A stretch of 32,665 bases of DNA from CAZIQY01 sp964541605 (GCA_964541605.1 CAZIQY010000028.1:1-32665); one strand, 5' to 3'; numbered from the stretch's first letter, positions 23,701 to 31,659 are shown. Notes: generated by a model not told the origin, from the sequence alone. A program made the numbers and translations.

Positions 23701-25234
23701 CGATCAGGAAAGTTTTCTCATTGTTGTACCGAACGCTGGCGGATCGCTCCAGACGGATATCGCTCGCATCAATATCCAGAATGACGCTTCCTATCCGATG
23801 ATCCGCTTTTCTTTGAGTCAAAATGGAAATGATCTTTCGCTGATTGCTTCGCGCGATAACCGTTATTACGCTCAGGGAAGCGGGAACTCGTCTCTTGGGG
23901 CCGTGCTGGATGCTCTGGCCGGCTCCGGCAATTCAGGCGCGGATATGCAGCGGGTCCTTGGAGCGCTTGATGCATCGGGCGACGCCGCAAACGCCGCCCG
24001 GCTACAGCCTGTTGTCGATAACGGCGTTCTCCAGGCAAGCCGGGCCGCATTGGGCGGCTTTCTCGGCGCTGTTAACGACCGTCTGAACCACCTTCGGTCC
24101 GGCCAAACTTTGGCCGCTACCGGAAACTCCATAATCCCTACTCTTGGGGCTGTGCTCGATGCTCTGGCTGGCTCCGGCAATGCAGGTGCGGATATGCAGC
24201 GGGTCATTGGGACGCTCGATGCGTCGGGCGACGCCGCAAACGCCGCCCGGTTCCAGCCTGTTGTCGATAACGGCATTTCCCCGGCAAGGCGGGCCGTATG
24301 GGGCGGCTTGCCCGGCGCCGATACCGGCCGTATGGACCATCTTCGGTACGGCCAACCTTTGGCCGATGCCGGAAACTCCATAATCTCCACAGGCGGTGCG
24401 TCCGGTGATCAAGGCATGTGGGCGCGAGGTCTCGGAAGTTATCTGCATCAGGGTGCACGGGATGCAAGCAATGGCTATGACGCGAATCTATGGGGCGTCG
24501 CCACGGGTTACGATGTCTTGCTGCGGGAGGATTTAAGATTTGGAGGCGGTTTTGGGTACGCCAAAAACCAAATAAAATCAAAAGACAATAGCGGAGATGC
24601 CGCTGCGGACTCTTTTCAGGGAACCTTATACGCGGGTTTCACGAAAAACGCCGGTTACATAAATGGCTCTTTGTCTCTATCTTACAATTGCTACAGAAGC
24701 TCGAGACAGATTGTTTTCCCCGGCGTCAATCGCACCGCAAACAGCGAATACGACGGACAACAATACTCCCTCTATCTGGAAGGCGGACATACATTGAAAA
24801 CAGGCCGATTTGCATTGACCCCGCTGGCCTCCATCCAATATGAAAATCTACGCCTTGACGGTTACACCGAGAAGAACGCCGGAGATTTGAACCTGAAAGT
24901 TGACAGGCAAAATTATAACATGGCGCTGACGGGCGTGGGTCTGAAACTGGGCTATTCCGTCCAAGGTTCATACGGAACGTTTATACCGGAACTGCACGCA
25001 AAATGGCTCTATGACCTGATGAACGATAAGCAGCAGTCCACGGCAACGTTTACGGGCGGCGGCGCTTCCTTTGCCACAAGCGGCTTCAAACCGGCCAGGA
25101 GCAGTTATCATCTCGGGACGAAAATCTCCCTGATCACCATGAATAATATAGAACTTTCCGTGGATTACGATTTCGAGTTCAAAAACGATTTTTACGGCCA
25201 CTCCGGTTATGTCAACGCCCGGTACGCTTTCTGA
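20795..25234 (+). CDS. Autotransporter with Asp-box (BNR) passenger and C-terminal beta-barrel
   Basis: About 1479-residue type Va secreted protein. An extended signal peptide runs to about residue 46 (VASTA-ETGFG). Residues about 47-345 hold six or more Asp-box/BNR repeats of the kind S-x-D-G-G-A-T-W (TTDAGATWTR, SSDGGATWRN, YSDNGGASWT, TTDGGARWIK, SLDGGATWES), suggesting a Ycf48-like beta-propeller. About 345-690 is unrecognised. About 690-1030 has Gly/Thr-rich repeats such as NTGTITGSGN and GNDTI, suggesting a beta-helix. About 1033-1198 is a tandem duplication of an 83-residue unit. Residues about 1205-1479 form the autotransporter beta-barrel, ending in the terminal Phe of NARYAF. ATG 20795 is the best start for the long signal; ATG 20858 (MKKSLFLF) is possible. 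The gene looks GC-richer than its neighbours. Surface adhesin or sensor roles are guesses. Confidence 0.88.
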   Translation: MRKMMKKIFAEPDVPISKPWTMKKSLFLFAIFSILFLLSVTVASTAETGFGWTVGSAYDGRGSILYTNDSGQSWRYQGTGQIANVDMSGVYAVNGRTAYVVGEADSGYGTIYRTTDAGATWTRLGSAADIPDVALAKVHSYGNQKIWAVGTGTILNSSDGGATWRNTCPAEYSSTLLQGVTTTDGRHVWVTGGNKDGYATILYSDNGGASWTRQGTAGDVTGVDHVIGVAAADNKKLWAVGGGAHPGNIVLATTDGGARWIKVHDAGLGDGNEVSVVDARTVWTAMDSHVLLSLDGGATWESHNTESYTMGISAFSADQVWAVANGIRGAIFYTADGGATPWNRTLTGPDGAVLPQLFTISMSTSTKEVYPQAVENAKAHADAPTGWVAAGGDMVKVSGAASVGANPYGLKYYGMPANNQLIVRTVSSSNAYNGAWGTTTTAGTNYAIYGSKSAMSAWVTTGNEMTRFIDGQGLTAGTVVKGLERGLGMNNTGTHDAIFEMAVMVGNTANPYLLRPTRNPDPTVYSTNPADHGTYSAFPADAQAAGIGTGAAADAVYANYKAAYINWAEQAYSTSPFPWTQLGYTYYWGQVENVPSNLNDVQGMSEFILLGGAGHYDPSKTPSGTDESGKVVAVGIYAPQSYIYTKNNGTTLSDDATAQYGNGFASFNVTGACDTLWAGAAFQVSAHLDAATPNTITIGTGETVSGGQGILVGSRNYTVMNAGLITATANTKKFNITDSENVALLFKGDTHAVPYIGDVKNILINSGTITAPGDNGTAVMVWAGNTDITNTGTITGSGNGYAIKTASGNDTIRIDDGAVTGHIDLGTGIDALVVRTSGTVTGRITTGDNATVMVDGGTLNMTGGVISAGGVTGRNNADVVNISGGVVNGGIQTGAGNDTVALSGGQVNGSINLGSNIADAFSANNATLGFAISRNTQATAKIQGMQTANIADTGSVTLIPRIAEPTGIRDQESFLIVVPNAGGSLQTDIARINIQNDASYPMIRFSLSQNGNDLSLIASRDNRYYAQGSGNSSLGAVLDALAGSGNSGADMQRVLGALDASGDAANAARLQPVVDNGVLQASRAALGGFLGAVNDRLNHLRSGQTLAATGNSIIPTLGAVLDALAGSGNAGADMQRVIGTLDASGDAANAARFQPVVDNGISPARRAVWGGLPGADTGRMDHLRYGQPLADAGNSIISTGGASGDQGMWARGLGSYLHQGARDASNGYDANLWGVATGYDVLLREDLRFGGGFGYAKNQIKSKDNSGDAAADSFQGTLYAGFTKNAGYINGSLSLSYNCYRSSRQIVFPGVNRTANSEYDGQQYSLYLEGGHTLKTGRFALTPLASIQYENLRLDGYTEKNAGDLNLKVDRQNYNMALTGVGLKLGYSVQGSYGTFIPELHAKWLYDLMNDKQQSTATFTGGGASFATSGFKPARSSYHLGTKISLITMNNIELSVDYDFEFKNDFYGHSGYVNARYAF
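23892..24389 (+). repeat. 249-bp in-frame tandem duplication inside the autotransporter
   Basis: Two units, 23892-24140 and 24141-24389, align with a constant offset of 249 bp (83 codons). Each encodes LGAVLDALAGSGN, GADMQRV and LDASGDAANAAR, then QPVVDNG. The second has diverged modestly, mostly in its 3' half. The unit lies just before the beta-barrel, in the linker region. Confidence 0.9.
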
Positions 25235-25302
25235 CGCCTCTAATGTCCCGTTTCGATTCCGAATAACCATAGCCTGCGATTATGAATAGTTGAATTGCCC
25301 GG

Positions 25303-25585
25303 GAAAACATTAAAACATCGTGATGATGGGGATGGGAGAACCCCTGGCCAATTATGAAAATACCATCAAAGCCACCCGGAAAAGCTGGCACGTCTGCTGA
25401 AAGGAATCCGCTGCAAGCTCAATCTGATCGCGTTCAATGAATTCACTGGCTCAAAATATAAAACGCCTTCACAGGAGACCGTATCGAATTTCCAGCAAAT
25501 TCTGATGAACCATCACTACACGGCAATCCTCAGAGCCAGCAAAGGCAGCGACATCCTCGCCGTCTGCGGCCAGTTGAGCGGCCAG
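25303..25585 (+). pseudogene. Partial rlmN duplicate with internal deletion
   Basis: Bases 25303-25380 match rlmN 18352-18430, and 25377-25585 match 18716-18924, near-identical with only a few substitutions and one 1-nt deletion. The 289 bp in between are missing. The junction lies on CGGA, present at both ends of the deleted segment (18427-18430 and 18716-18719), which points to deletion by slippage or microhomology. There is no start codon, radical-SAM motif or ribosome-binding site, so it is not expressed as an enzyme. The unmatched bases 25235-25302 and 25586-25637 show no gene. Confidence 0.9.
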
Positions 25586-25637
25586 TTGTCATGATGGATT
25601 CCTTTTTCAAAAAACGACATCGCTTTTAGGGGTCACC

Positions 25638-26318
25638 TTATTTCCTGTTCCCGGAAATAAGATTCCTTGCTGCCGCCCTTACCGCCGCCGGCAGGAAGAT
25701 CCATTCATATTCCAAAACATGCTTTTGAAGTTTTTCGGCGGCCTCTTTCAGGGTCAGGGCTCCCGCGTGCAGTTCCATAATTATTTCTTTGGGAATTTTC
25801 ACCGGCGCCCTCATGACGACGGGACCCTGATCGATGGGTATGCCGACTTCGTGAACCGTAACGCATGTCTCGAAATCATCTTCCGGCTTGGCCACTTCAC
25901 GATAAATCATATCCATGACTTCCGACACAACGCGTTCATGGACCGTGAGGCCGTACATGTGCCTCCCGCCGTGTTTTCCGGTATCCGCCGGATGAATATT
26001 GATCATCAGGACGCCCTCAATGGAATATAGTTCCCAGACACAGCCCGCAAGGATGAGCAATTGAATATTCTGGTCTTTGATATATTGATTTAATCGCAGA
26101 TTAAAATCAGGAACTTCCTGCTTGCTTCTGCATTCGATGACTTCGGTCTTGATCTTCTGAATTTCCGCCTTCCCGATACAGCCGGCGCTGCCTTTGGTAC
26201 TGATAAGTCGAAGGTTTGCAATTTCAGGCATAAAGCCCATATTATAAGCGCTCATAACAGCGTTTGCGTCCGTGCCGCCGCCGGATGCGATGATGCCTGC
26301 ATTGATGCCTTCCTCCAT
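25638..26318 (-). CDS. PurN-like formyltransferase family protein
   Basis: 226-residue cytoplasmic protein with a formyltransferase fold. The N-terminal loop is AGIIASGGGTDANAVMSAY. The catalytic Asn-x-His occurs in MINIHPADTG, and the Asp is in GIPIDQGPVVM, equivalent to the N-H-D triad of GAR transformylase. The region after NIHP differs from classical PurN (no SLLPSFPG); it reads KHGGRHMYGLTVHERV instead. The second ATG (26318) is chosen because AAAGGAGG lies 7 nt before it, whereas the first ATG (26324) is only 1 nt away. No purine-synthesis genes are nearby, so the true substrate may not be GAR. Confidence 0.8.
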   Translation of the reverse strand: MEEGINAGIIASGGGTDANAVMSAYNMGFMPEIANLRLISTKGSAGCIGKAEIQKIKTEVIECRSKQEVPDFNLRLNQYIKDQNIQLLILAGCVWELYSIEGVLMINIHPADTGKHGGRHMYGLTVHERVVSEVMDMIYREVAKPEDDFETCVTVHEVGIPIDQGPVVMRAPVKIPKEIIMELHAGALTLKEAAEKLQKHVLEYEWIFLPAAVRAAARNLISGNRK

Positions 26319-26705
26319 CGTCATGCCTCCTTTACAAAAGACAAAACCCCTCTTCCTTCAGGGAAACGGGATTTCTTTCAACAGCACCCTGTTCCTCTCC
26401 AACGGGGATACATGTGAATAATCATTAAGTTTCTTCGCATTCATTCGGAATGACATTCTTTGAAATTCTACTACAGAAAGCGGGATGACGCAAATAAACA
26501 CTTCATATTTTTATCTATTTATTATATTTTTATCATGTTTTTATCATTGACAAAAGATATTGAAAAAGTTAAATTTTTTTAAGTATCGTGACCGTGCATA
26601 GCAGAAAATATTATTCAATAAATTGTCCCCTATGTAAAATTGAGGAAGCGTTGGAAAGCGGAGTTTGAAACGGCTGTCAATTTTTCAGAAAGGAGGGAGC
26701 GACAC
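26319..26705. other. Divergent intergenic region
   Basis: No gene is seen in this A/T-rich spacer between the formyltransferase and the cNMP-binding gene. It includes a promoter for the plus-strand gene, described separately. An open frame runs into that gene from 26640, but it lacks a ribosome-binding site and its first residues resemble nothing. Confidence 0.5.
26547..26575 (+). promoter_or_regulatory. Probable sigma-70 promoter of the cNMP-binding gene
   Basis: Perfect -35 TTGACA (26547-26552), 17-bp spacer and -10 TAAATT (26570-26575), preceded by an A/T-rich UP-like tract (about 26510-26546). The transcript would have a leader of about 120 nt before ATG 26706. Confidence 0.6.
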
Positions 26706-27191
26706 ATGATTTCCGTAGATATCTTAAAACAATTCGAGTTTTTTAAAGGATTCAGTGAAGAGCAGATTAAGAAACTGGCAAATATTGCCGTTGAAAAATC
26801 TTATGGGGCCGGCGTCCAGATATGGAAAAAGGGAGATCCGGCCGGTGCGTTCTTCATTCTGAAAGAGGGAAAGATCGTGATGTTAATGGAGGCGTACATG
26901 GGCCCCCAGAGACCTCCTATGCAGGTCACCGTGGATGTTGTAACAAAAGGAGATGCCATGGGGTGGTCGGCCGTCGTTGAGCCTCACCAGTATGTCCTGG
27001 GAGCACGATGTATCGATAACTCAAAAGCCATCGTATTCGATGCGGAAAAACTGAGGGGATTACTGAACAAAGACAATCTTTTGGGTGTAACGTTCATGCA
27101 TGCCATCGCAAAGGTCATCGCCGCCCGCCTTACCCATACGGAGATCATCCTGGTTGGCGAGAGGGGGCTTGCTACGTTGACGGAGTTATAA
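26706..27191 (+). CDS. Small cyclic-nucleotide-binding-domain protein
   Basis: 161-residue stand-alone cNMP-binding domain without the Crp helix-turn-helix. The beta-roll contains FKGFSEEQIKKLANIAVEK, WKKGDPAGAFFILKEGKIVM and GDAMGWSAVVEPHQYVLGAR. The phosphate-binding RA motif of true cAMP binders is not obvious. ATG 26706 is chosen because AAAGGAGG precedes it. It has its own promoter and terminator, so it is monocistronic. It could act as a sensor subunit or adaptor; the ligand and partner are unknown. Confidence 0.85.
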   Translation: MISVDILKQFEFFKGFSEEQIKKLANIAVEKSYGAGVQIWKKGDPAGAFFILKEGKIVMLMEAYMGPQRPPMQVTVDVVTKGDAMGWSAVVEPHQYVLGARCIDNSKAIVFDAEKLRGLLNKDNLLGVTFMHAIAKVIAARLTHTEIILVGERGLATLTEL

Positions 27192-27239
27192 CGAGCAAGG
27201 ATCGCAGCGTTCGATGTCAAGAATAACGATGACAAGAAA

Positions 27240-27270
27240 AGGCGGAGTTGTTTGAGGCTCCGCCTTTTTT
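27240..27270 (+). terminator. Rho-independent terminator
   Basis: An 8-bp perfect stem, AGGCGGAG (27240-27247) with CTCCGCCT (27259-27266), continues into a T-run. It lies about 48 nt after the cNMP-binding gene. Confidence 0.85.
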
Positions 27271-27314
27271 CATGTGCTTTAAGAAGGAGGTGAAACATAC
27301 TATCAGCTTAGAAT

Positions 27315-27929
27315 TCAGCGGAGGTTCCACTTTCTGTGGTCAAAGAAGGCCTTGAGAAGATAAACGCCGGCGATGCCGATGTAGGCGCCGAAAACGACGT
27401 CGCCGAGGTAATGCGACGTAAGAAGGACCCGGCTGGCCGCAATGGCGACGGCTGCCGGGAAAAAGAAAAAACGACCCTTGGGAAACAGGATGGACAATGA
27501 AGCCGCCAGGGAGAATGCCGTCACGGCATGTCCGGATGCGAAAGACGTCCATTCGTAACCGGTACGGAAAAAGGTAAAGCCGTACAGATCCAGATCGAAT
27601 AACATGACCGGCCGGTATCGTCCTGCGATCCATTTGACAAGATTCACAAAAATCCCCGAAGAGGCTACGGAAGCAAAGACAAACAGGGATTGGTTCGCGT
27701 AAATCTCTTTTTTCCGACAAAATTTAAAATACATGAACAGCAGAAAAGATACAAGAAGATAGGCTGTTGACTTGCCAAGTTCAGTGACGATTTCGGCAAT
27801 ATCCAGAATGGACCGATCCAGCGTGCGGCACCAGCGGGCCATGGGAATATCGAGAAAGAAATAACTCATAACCGTCGACACAAGAAAGAGCGCAAAGATG
27901 ATGATATGCTGTCTTTGCAGACTTTTCAT
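27315..27929 (-). CDS. PAP2-family membrane phosphatase
   Basis: 204-residue integral membrane phosphatase with about six hydrophobic segments. The three PAP2 signatures are complete: KWIAGRYRP (KX6RP), SFASGHAVTAFS (PSGH-like) and SRVLLTSHYLGDVV (SRX5HX3D). Family members remove phosphate from lipid substrates such as undecaprenyl pyrophosphate, phosphatidic acid or lipid A. ATG 27929 overlaps the stop of the glycosyltransferase gene as ATGA, so the two are translationally coupled. That neighbour makes a polyprenyl-phosphate or lipid A substrate plausible. Confidence 0.9.
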   Translation of the reverse strand: MKSLQRQHIIIFALFLVSTVMSYFFLDIPMARWCRTLDRSILDIAEIVTELGKSTAYLLVSFLLFMYFKFCRKKEIYANQSLFVFASVASSGIFVNLVKWIAGRYRPVMLFDLDLYGFTFFRTGYEWTSFASGHAVTAFSLAASLSILFPKGRFFFFPAAVAIAASRVLLTSHYLGDVVFGAYIGIAGVYLLKAFFDHRKWNLR

Positions 27930-29368
27930 TTCTTCACACCCCGGAAGCTTGTGCACCACACATATTCAACGGTATCCACCTTCCCGCCGTTCAATGAAAC
28001 GTCGATGGTTTTCACCGGGCGGACCTGATCGCACATTACCGTTTTCTCCAGATCAAGATGGGTAAAATGTGTGTTGAGAAACAGGAGATCATAGCCTTCG
28101 GGCGGGTTTGGTTGCCATAGATCAAACTGGTCTTTCCTGTCATCAATGATGAAAACGGGCATCCGGTATGGCAGGGCATAGTACATCATCCGGCTTCCCA
28201 TGGTCCAGTTGCTTATGGCTAGTCCCTTTTCAGCACGGCTGTTGGCCTTAATAATATCACTGGCTTCTTTCGCGATACTCTCATAGCCATAGATGTCTCG
28301 GAAGGGCGATTGGTAGTCGGGAAAGCGGAAGAATTTTGCCGATAGCTCCACATAAAGAAAGAGGGTCAAGACAAGGCTGAACCAGAGAGATACCTTCAGG
28401 AACTTTCGCTTGAACGGTGTGAGGGGATTCATCAGAAAAAAAACACCGATGGGAATGAAGAGAAGATAAAAAGGGCTCGTCCAGTGCGGAAGCGCGGTCT
28501 CATACAGGGATGAATAGATAAAAAAAACATAAATGACGCCGCCAAACAGCATCGCCAGACGGATATCGTCATCGGGGTGGCGGAACCCTTTGAAAAATCC
28601 ATAGAACGCGATTAGAAAAAGAAACGGGCTGTAAGCCCCGAACTGGGCGGCCAGCGACACAAGGGGTTTCTCCGGACTGATCGATGAAGGTCCCAGGACA
28701 TGCCCCGTCTGATAGCGAAAACTGATAAAATCATGCTGCATATTCCAGTAGAGCACCGGCATCACCATGAGAAGGGCCAGAAGACCCGCAAAGATCATAT
28801 ACCGCGAAAAAATGAGATCGTAACGCTTCTTCATGATGAGGTAAATAAGGATGGGAGGAACAAAAAGGATGGCCGTATATTTAGCCAGGCCGGCTGTCCC
28901 CAGGACTAACCCCAGAAGTGCGAAATCTCTGAATCGTCCATGGGATGCGATGCTTCTTGTCAGCCGGATCAGAGGAAAGACCAGAACAAAGAGAATGGAA
29001 TCAGGGAGCAGCATGATGCCCAGGGCATTGAGCATAAAGGAGCCGTTAAGGGCCAGAACGCCTGTCAGGGCGATATCTTTCGAACCGGAGAAGGACAGGA
29101 TGAAACGGTAAGATAACAAAGATACAAGGGCAAACAGGATGATGGCGGGAAGACGGGCGGTAAATTCGCCGCTTCCCAGCGTGTAATAGAACATGGCATG
29201 AATCCAGCCGACAAGGGGCGGATGATCTACGTAGCTCCAGTCCAGATTTTTCGCATAGAGGACATAATGGGCCTCGTCAACGCCGAGGCCGAAGGTCGGG
29301 GATACGAGGAGGCGAATCAGGGTAAAACCGCCTACAATGAGTATTATCTCTTTATGCTTCTGAATCAT
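27926..29368 (-). CDS. GT39/ArnT-like membrane glycosyltransferase
   Basis: About 480-residue polytopic protein of the PMT/ArnT superfamily, with about 11-12 hydrophobic segments and a C-terminal soluble domain. The first periplasmic loop holds GVDEAHYVLYAKNLDWSYVD followed by HPP, the conserved acidic motif and region of GT39 enzymes, which transfer sugars from polyprenyl-phosphate donors. ATG 29368 is used; an in-frame TTG at 29380 is also possible. It overlaps the PAP2 gene by 4 bp. The acceptor (lipid A, glycan or protein) cannot be told from sequence. Confidence 0.88.
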   Translation of the reverse strand: MIQKHKEIILIVGGFTLIRLLVSPTFGLGVDEAHYVLYAKNLDWSYVDHPPLVGWIHAMFYYTLGSGEFTARLPAIILFALVSLLSYRFILSFSGSKDIALTGVLALNGSFMLNALGIMLLPDSILFVLVFPLIRLTRSIASHGRFRDFALLGLVLGTAGLAKYTAILFVPPILIYLIMKKRYDLIFSRYMIFAGLLALLMVMPVLYWNMQHDFISFRYQTGHVLGPSSISPEKPLVSLAAQFGAYSPFLFLIAFYGFFKGFRHPDDDIRLAMLFGGVIYVFFIYSSLYETALPHWTSPFYLLFIPIGVFFLMNPLTPFKRKFLKVSLWFSLVLTLFLYVELSAKFFRFPDYQSPFRDIYGYESIAKEASDIIKANSRAEKGLAISNWTMGSRMMYYALPYRMPVFIIDDRKDQFDLWQPNPPEGYDLLFLNTHFTHLDLEKTVMCDQVRPVKTIDVSLNGGKVDTVEYVWCTSFRGVKK

Positions 29369-29550
29369 ACCAATACGCAACTATTTTCCGTGGTTGCAGA
29401 GCGTACACTCTGTCAGGGCGTATGTCTACAAAAATGTTACAGGGAGAGGCATCAGGCGGCAGGTGGGAAATTTTCCTGAGGAATGCACACCGAAGATTAT
29501 TGAGAAAATAAAACTTTTTACGTCATGCGAAGCGGTTTCGCCGACCGGCT

Positions 29551-30516
29551 TTAGTTGGTGTAGAGAGCTCCCAACGAGTCAGGAATCTGCTGTCGGCAAC
29601 TCGCAAGCCTTTCATCGAATTCCTCGGTACTGAAGCTGTACTCCTGAGTACCGTGGCACTCCACAGCGAAGGAAGCGCACACACTGCCCATCATGGCGCT
29701 CTGCGCGATATTTCCGCCCCTGACCAGACCGCTGATCAGCCCTCCCCGGTACGAATCGCCGGCCCCCGTCGGGTCCTCCACCTTTCTGGGTTTTGCAGCC
29801 TGAATGAGGATTTCGCCATCCGGAGTAATAACCCGTGAACCCGTCTGACCCAGGGTGACAATGATAAACCTTGCCCGTCGAATCAAATCATCTTTGCTCA
29901 AGCCGGTTTTGCTGATGATCATATCAAACTCATAATCATTGGAAATCAGGATCAGGCATCCTTCCACGGCCTGGATAAGGTCTTCCGCAGCCAGCATGGG
30001 CAGTGATTGCCCCGGATCGAAGATATAGTCGATTCCTCTGACCTGGCAGATTTTCGGGTAATTCATCATGTCTTCGAGATTGCCGGGAGAGACGATAACA
30101 ATGGTATCCCGCGGACTGAGTCCGTCAAAATCCAGACAAGAAGGATATTTCATGGCACCCGGATTGAAACCCGTGATCTGGTTGTCGGCCAGGTCGGTGG
30201 TGATGTAGGCGCTTGCCGTGAATTCTTCCTCTATGATTCTGATGTTGTCGGAAGACAACCCATTTTTTGTCAGCCATTCGAGGTACCTGTGATAATCATG
30301 GCCAATAGCAGCTGAAATCACAGGCTTTTCTCCCATCAGAGTGAGTGCATAGGCTATATTGCCGGCCGTGCCGCCAAACTTCTCCCTCATGCCGTTTACC
30401 TGGAAGCAGACATTCAGGACATGTATCTTCCCGGGCAGGATATGATCCGCGAAATATCCTGGAAAGTCCATAATTCTGTCATAGGCCAGTGATCCGGAAA
30501 CGATAATATTCATCAT
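29551..30516 (-). CDS. PfkB-family sugar/nucleoside kinase (adenosine-kinase-like)
   Basis: 321-residue ribokinase-fold enzyme. N-terminal GSLAYDRIMDFPGYF and the GGTAGNIAYALTLMGEKP block match the adenosine-kinase branch of PfkB proteins. The C-terminal signature is DPTGAGDSYRGGLISGL, with catalytic Asp in GAGD. It phosphorylates adenosine or a related sugar using ATP. It starts 21 nt after bamD stops, in a trxA-bamD-pfkB run. Adenosine as substrate is a reasonable inference, in keeping with the nearby nucleoside phosphorylase, but is not proven. Confidence 0.85.
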   Translation of the reverse strand: MMNIIVSGSLAYDRIMDFPGYFADHILPGKIHVLNVCFQVNGMREKFGGTAGNIAYALTLMGEKPVISAAIGHDYHRYLEWLTKNGLSSDNIRIIEEEFTASAYITTDLADNQITGFNPGAMKYPSCLDFDGLSPRDTIVIVSPGNLEDMMNYPKICQVRGIDYIFDPGQSLPMLAAEDLIQAVEGCLILISNDYEFDMIISKTGLSKDDLIRRARFIIVTLGQTGSRVITPDGEILIQAAKPRKVEDPTGAGDSYRGGLISGLVRGGNIAQSAMMGSVCASFAVECHGTQEYSFSTEEFDERLASCRQQIPDSLGALYTN

Positions 30517-30537
30517 TACATCCGCATATTCGGCTGT

Positions 30538-31245
30538 TTATTTTTTGACTTTGGTTTCTTTTGCTTTTCGGGCTTCTTCTTCGGCGAGCCGTCTTTTGGT
30601 TTCGCCGATGAAATACGCGACCTTGTAGTCAAGACCCAGGTTTGCATAATCTCTTGAGATTATTTCAAACCGTTTCAAGGCGGCTTTATACTTCTCTCTT
30701 TTAAAATAGAAATGTCCTACATAAAATTCATGCTCCCCAAGCCTTTGTTTACAATCCCTGAGCACTTTTTCAGCCATGAAAGAAAATTTGCTGCTCGGGA
30801 AACGGGCAATTAATCGTTCAAACTCTTTTCTCGCTTTTTTTGTTTCCGTTTGATCCAGGTCGATTGTAAACATCTGTTTGTAATGACACATGCCGAGTTG
30901 ATACATGGCATAGGGAAGATTTTCATTGGTTGGGTGGAGATGGAGAAAATCGTTATAAACAAGCTCCGCTTCAGCATATTCCTCATCACTGAAATGGGAA
31001 TCGGCAATCCCCAGCTCCGCCATAATGGCCATTTGATGAAGGGGATACTCTTCCTTGAGCCTCTGGAATGACTCAATGGCCCGCTTGTAACGGCCATCCT
31101 GATAGGCCTCTACGCCCCGCGTATAAAGACCTTCGGGCGTAGCCCTCGTCCTTTCCGGTCGTTTCCAGAAGTCTTTCCACCATCCGCATCCTGAAAGGAA
31201 AAATATAACTACAAGCAATAACAAAAAAGTTTTTTTATTTCGCAA
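30538..31245 (-). CDS. bamD: Outer-membrane assembly lipoprotein BamD
   Basis: 235-residue lipoprotein of the BAM complex that inserts beta-barrel proteins in the outer membrane. The signal ends at FLSGC (lipobox). TPR-like helical repeats follow: YTRGVEAYQDGRYKRAIESF, EYAEAELVYNDFLHLHP and YKAALKRFEIISRDY. The length fits BamD. The start is TTG 31245, supported by GGAAGGG 8 nt upstream. It lies 23 nt after trxA and 21 nt before the PfkB kinase. The autotransporter barrel in this window would depend on the BAM complex. Confidence 0.9.
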   Translation of the reverse strand: MRNKKTFLLLLVVIFFLSGCGWWKDFWKRPERTRATPEGLYTRGVEAYQDGRYKRAIESFQRLKEEYPLHQMAIMAELGIADSHFSDEEYAEAELVYNDFLHLHPTNENLPYAMYQLGMCHYKQMFTIDLDQTETKKARKEFERLIARFPSSKFSFMAEKVLRDCKQRLGEHEFYVGHFYFKREKYKAALKRFEIISRDYANLGLDYKVAYFIGETKRRLAEEEARKAKETKVKK

Positions 31246-31268
31246 TGTTTTTGCCCTTCCTCTGCCGA

Positions 31269-31601
31269 CTACAGACCTTTTTTGATCAATTCTTCAAGGC
31301 GCCCTTTCGGGACAAGACCAATGATTTTATCTACAATATTCCCGTCCTTAAACAGGGCAAGTGTTGGAATGCTCATCACGCCGTAGGTTTTTGCCACATT
31401 GGGATTGTCATCGATATTAAGCTTCCCCACATTGACCTGGCCCTGAAATGCCGTGGCAAGTTCTTCAACGACCGGGCCTATTGCCTTGCACGGACCGCAC
31501 CAGGATGCCCAAAAATCAACCAGAACAGGTTTATCCGATTTGAGAACTTCCTGCTCAAAATTGCCGTCCGTCAGATGGATCAGGACTTCTTCTTGTGCCA
31601 T
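31269..31601 (-). CDS. trxA: Thioredoxin
   Basis: 110-residue cytoplasmic disulfide reductase with the active site WCGPC (Cys35 and Cys38) and the cis-proline motif IPTLALF. The chosen start, ATG 31601, has AAGGAGG 7 nt upstream; the longer frame to 31649 has no such site. It is the first gene of the trxA-bamD-pfkB operon. Unlike the exported selenoglutaredoxin, it keeps both cysteines. Confidence 0.95.
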   Translation of the reverse strand: MAQEEVLIHLTDGNFEQEVLKSDKPVLVDFWASWCGPCKAIGPVVEELATAFQGQVNVGKLNIDDNPNVAKTYGVMSIPTLALFKDGNIVDKIIGLVPKGRLEELIKKGL

Positions 31602-31629
31602 ATCTTGCCTCCTTGCTTGAATTGCGGTT

Positions 31630-31659
31630 ACTATGGCATACTCTTCCAAATACTGTCAA
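31630..31659 (-). promoter_or_regulatory. Probable promoter of trxA-bamD-pfkB
   Basis: On the minus strand, TTGACA (31659-31654), an 18-bp spacer and CATAGT (31635-31630). The -10 ends about 29 bp before the trxA start. Confidence 0.55.

Noticed and set aside
20843..23821. A 992-codon open frame on the minus strand opposite the autotransporter
   Set aside because: It mirrors the GC-rich codon pattern of the autotransporter, has no ribosome-binding site or recognisable domain, and its composition (Arg, Asp, Gly, Val-rich) is typical of an antisense shadow.
27281..27297. An AAGAAGGAGGTG ribosome-binding-like sequence on the plus strand
   Set aside because: No start codon or open frame follows, and the next gene is convergent. 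At most a relic.
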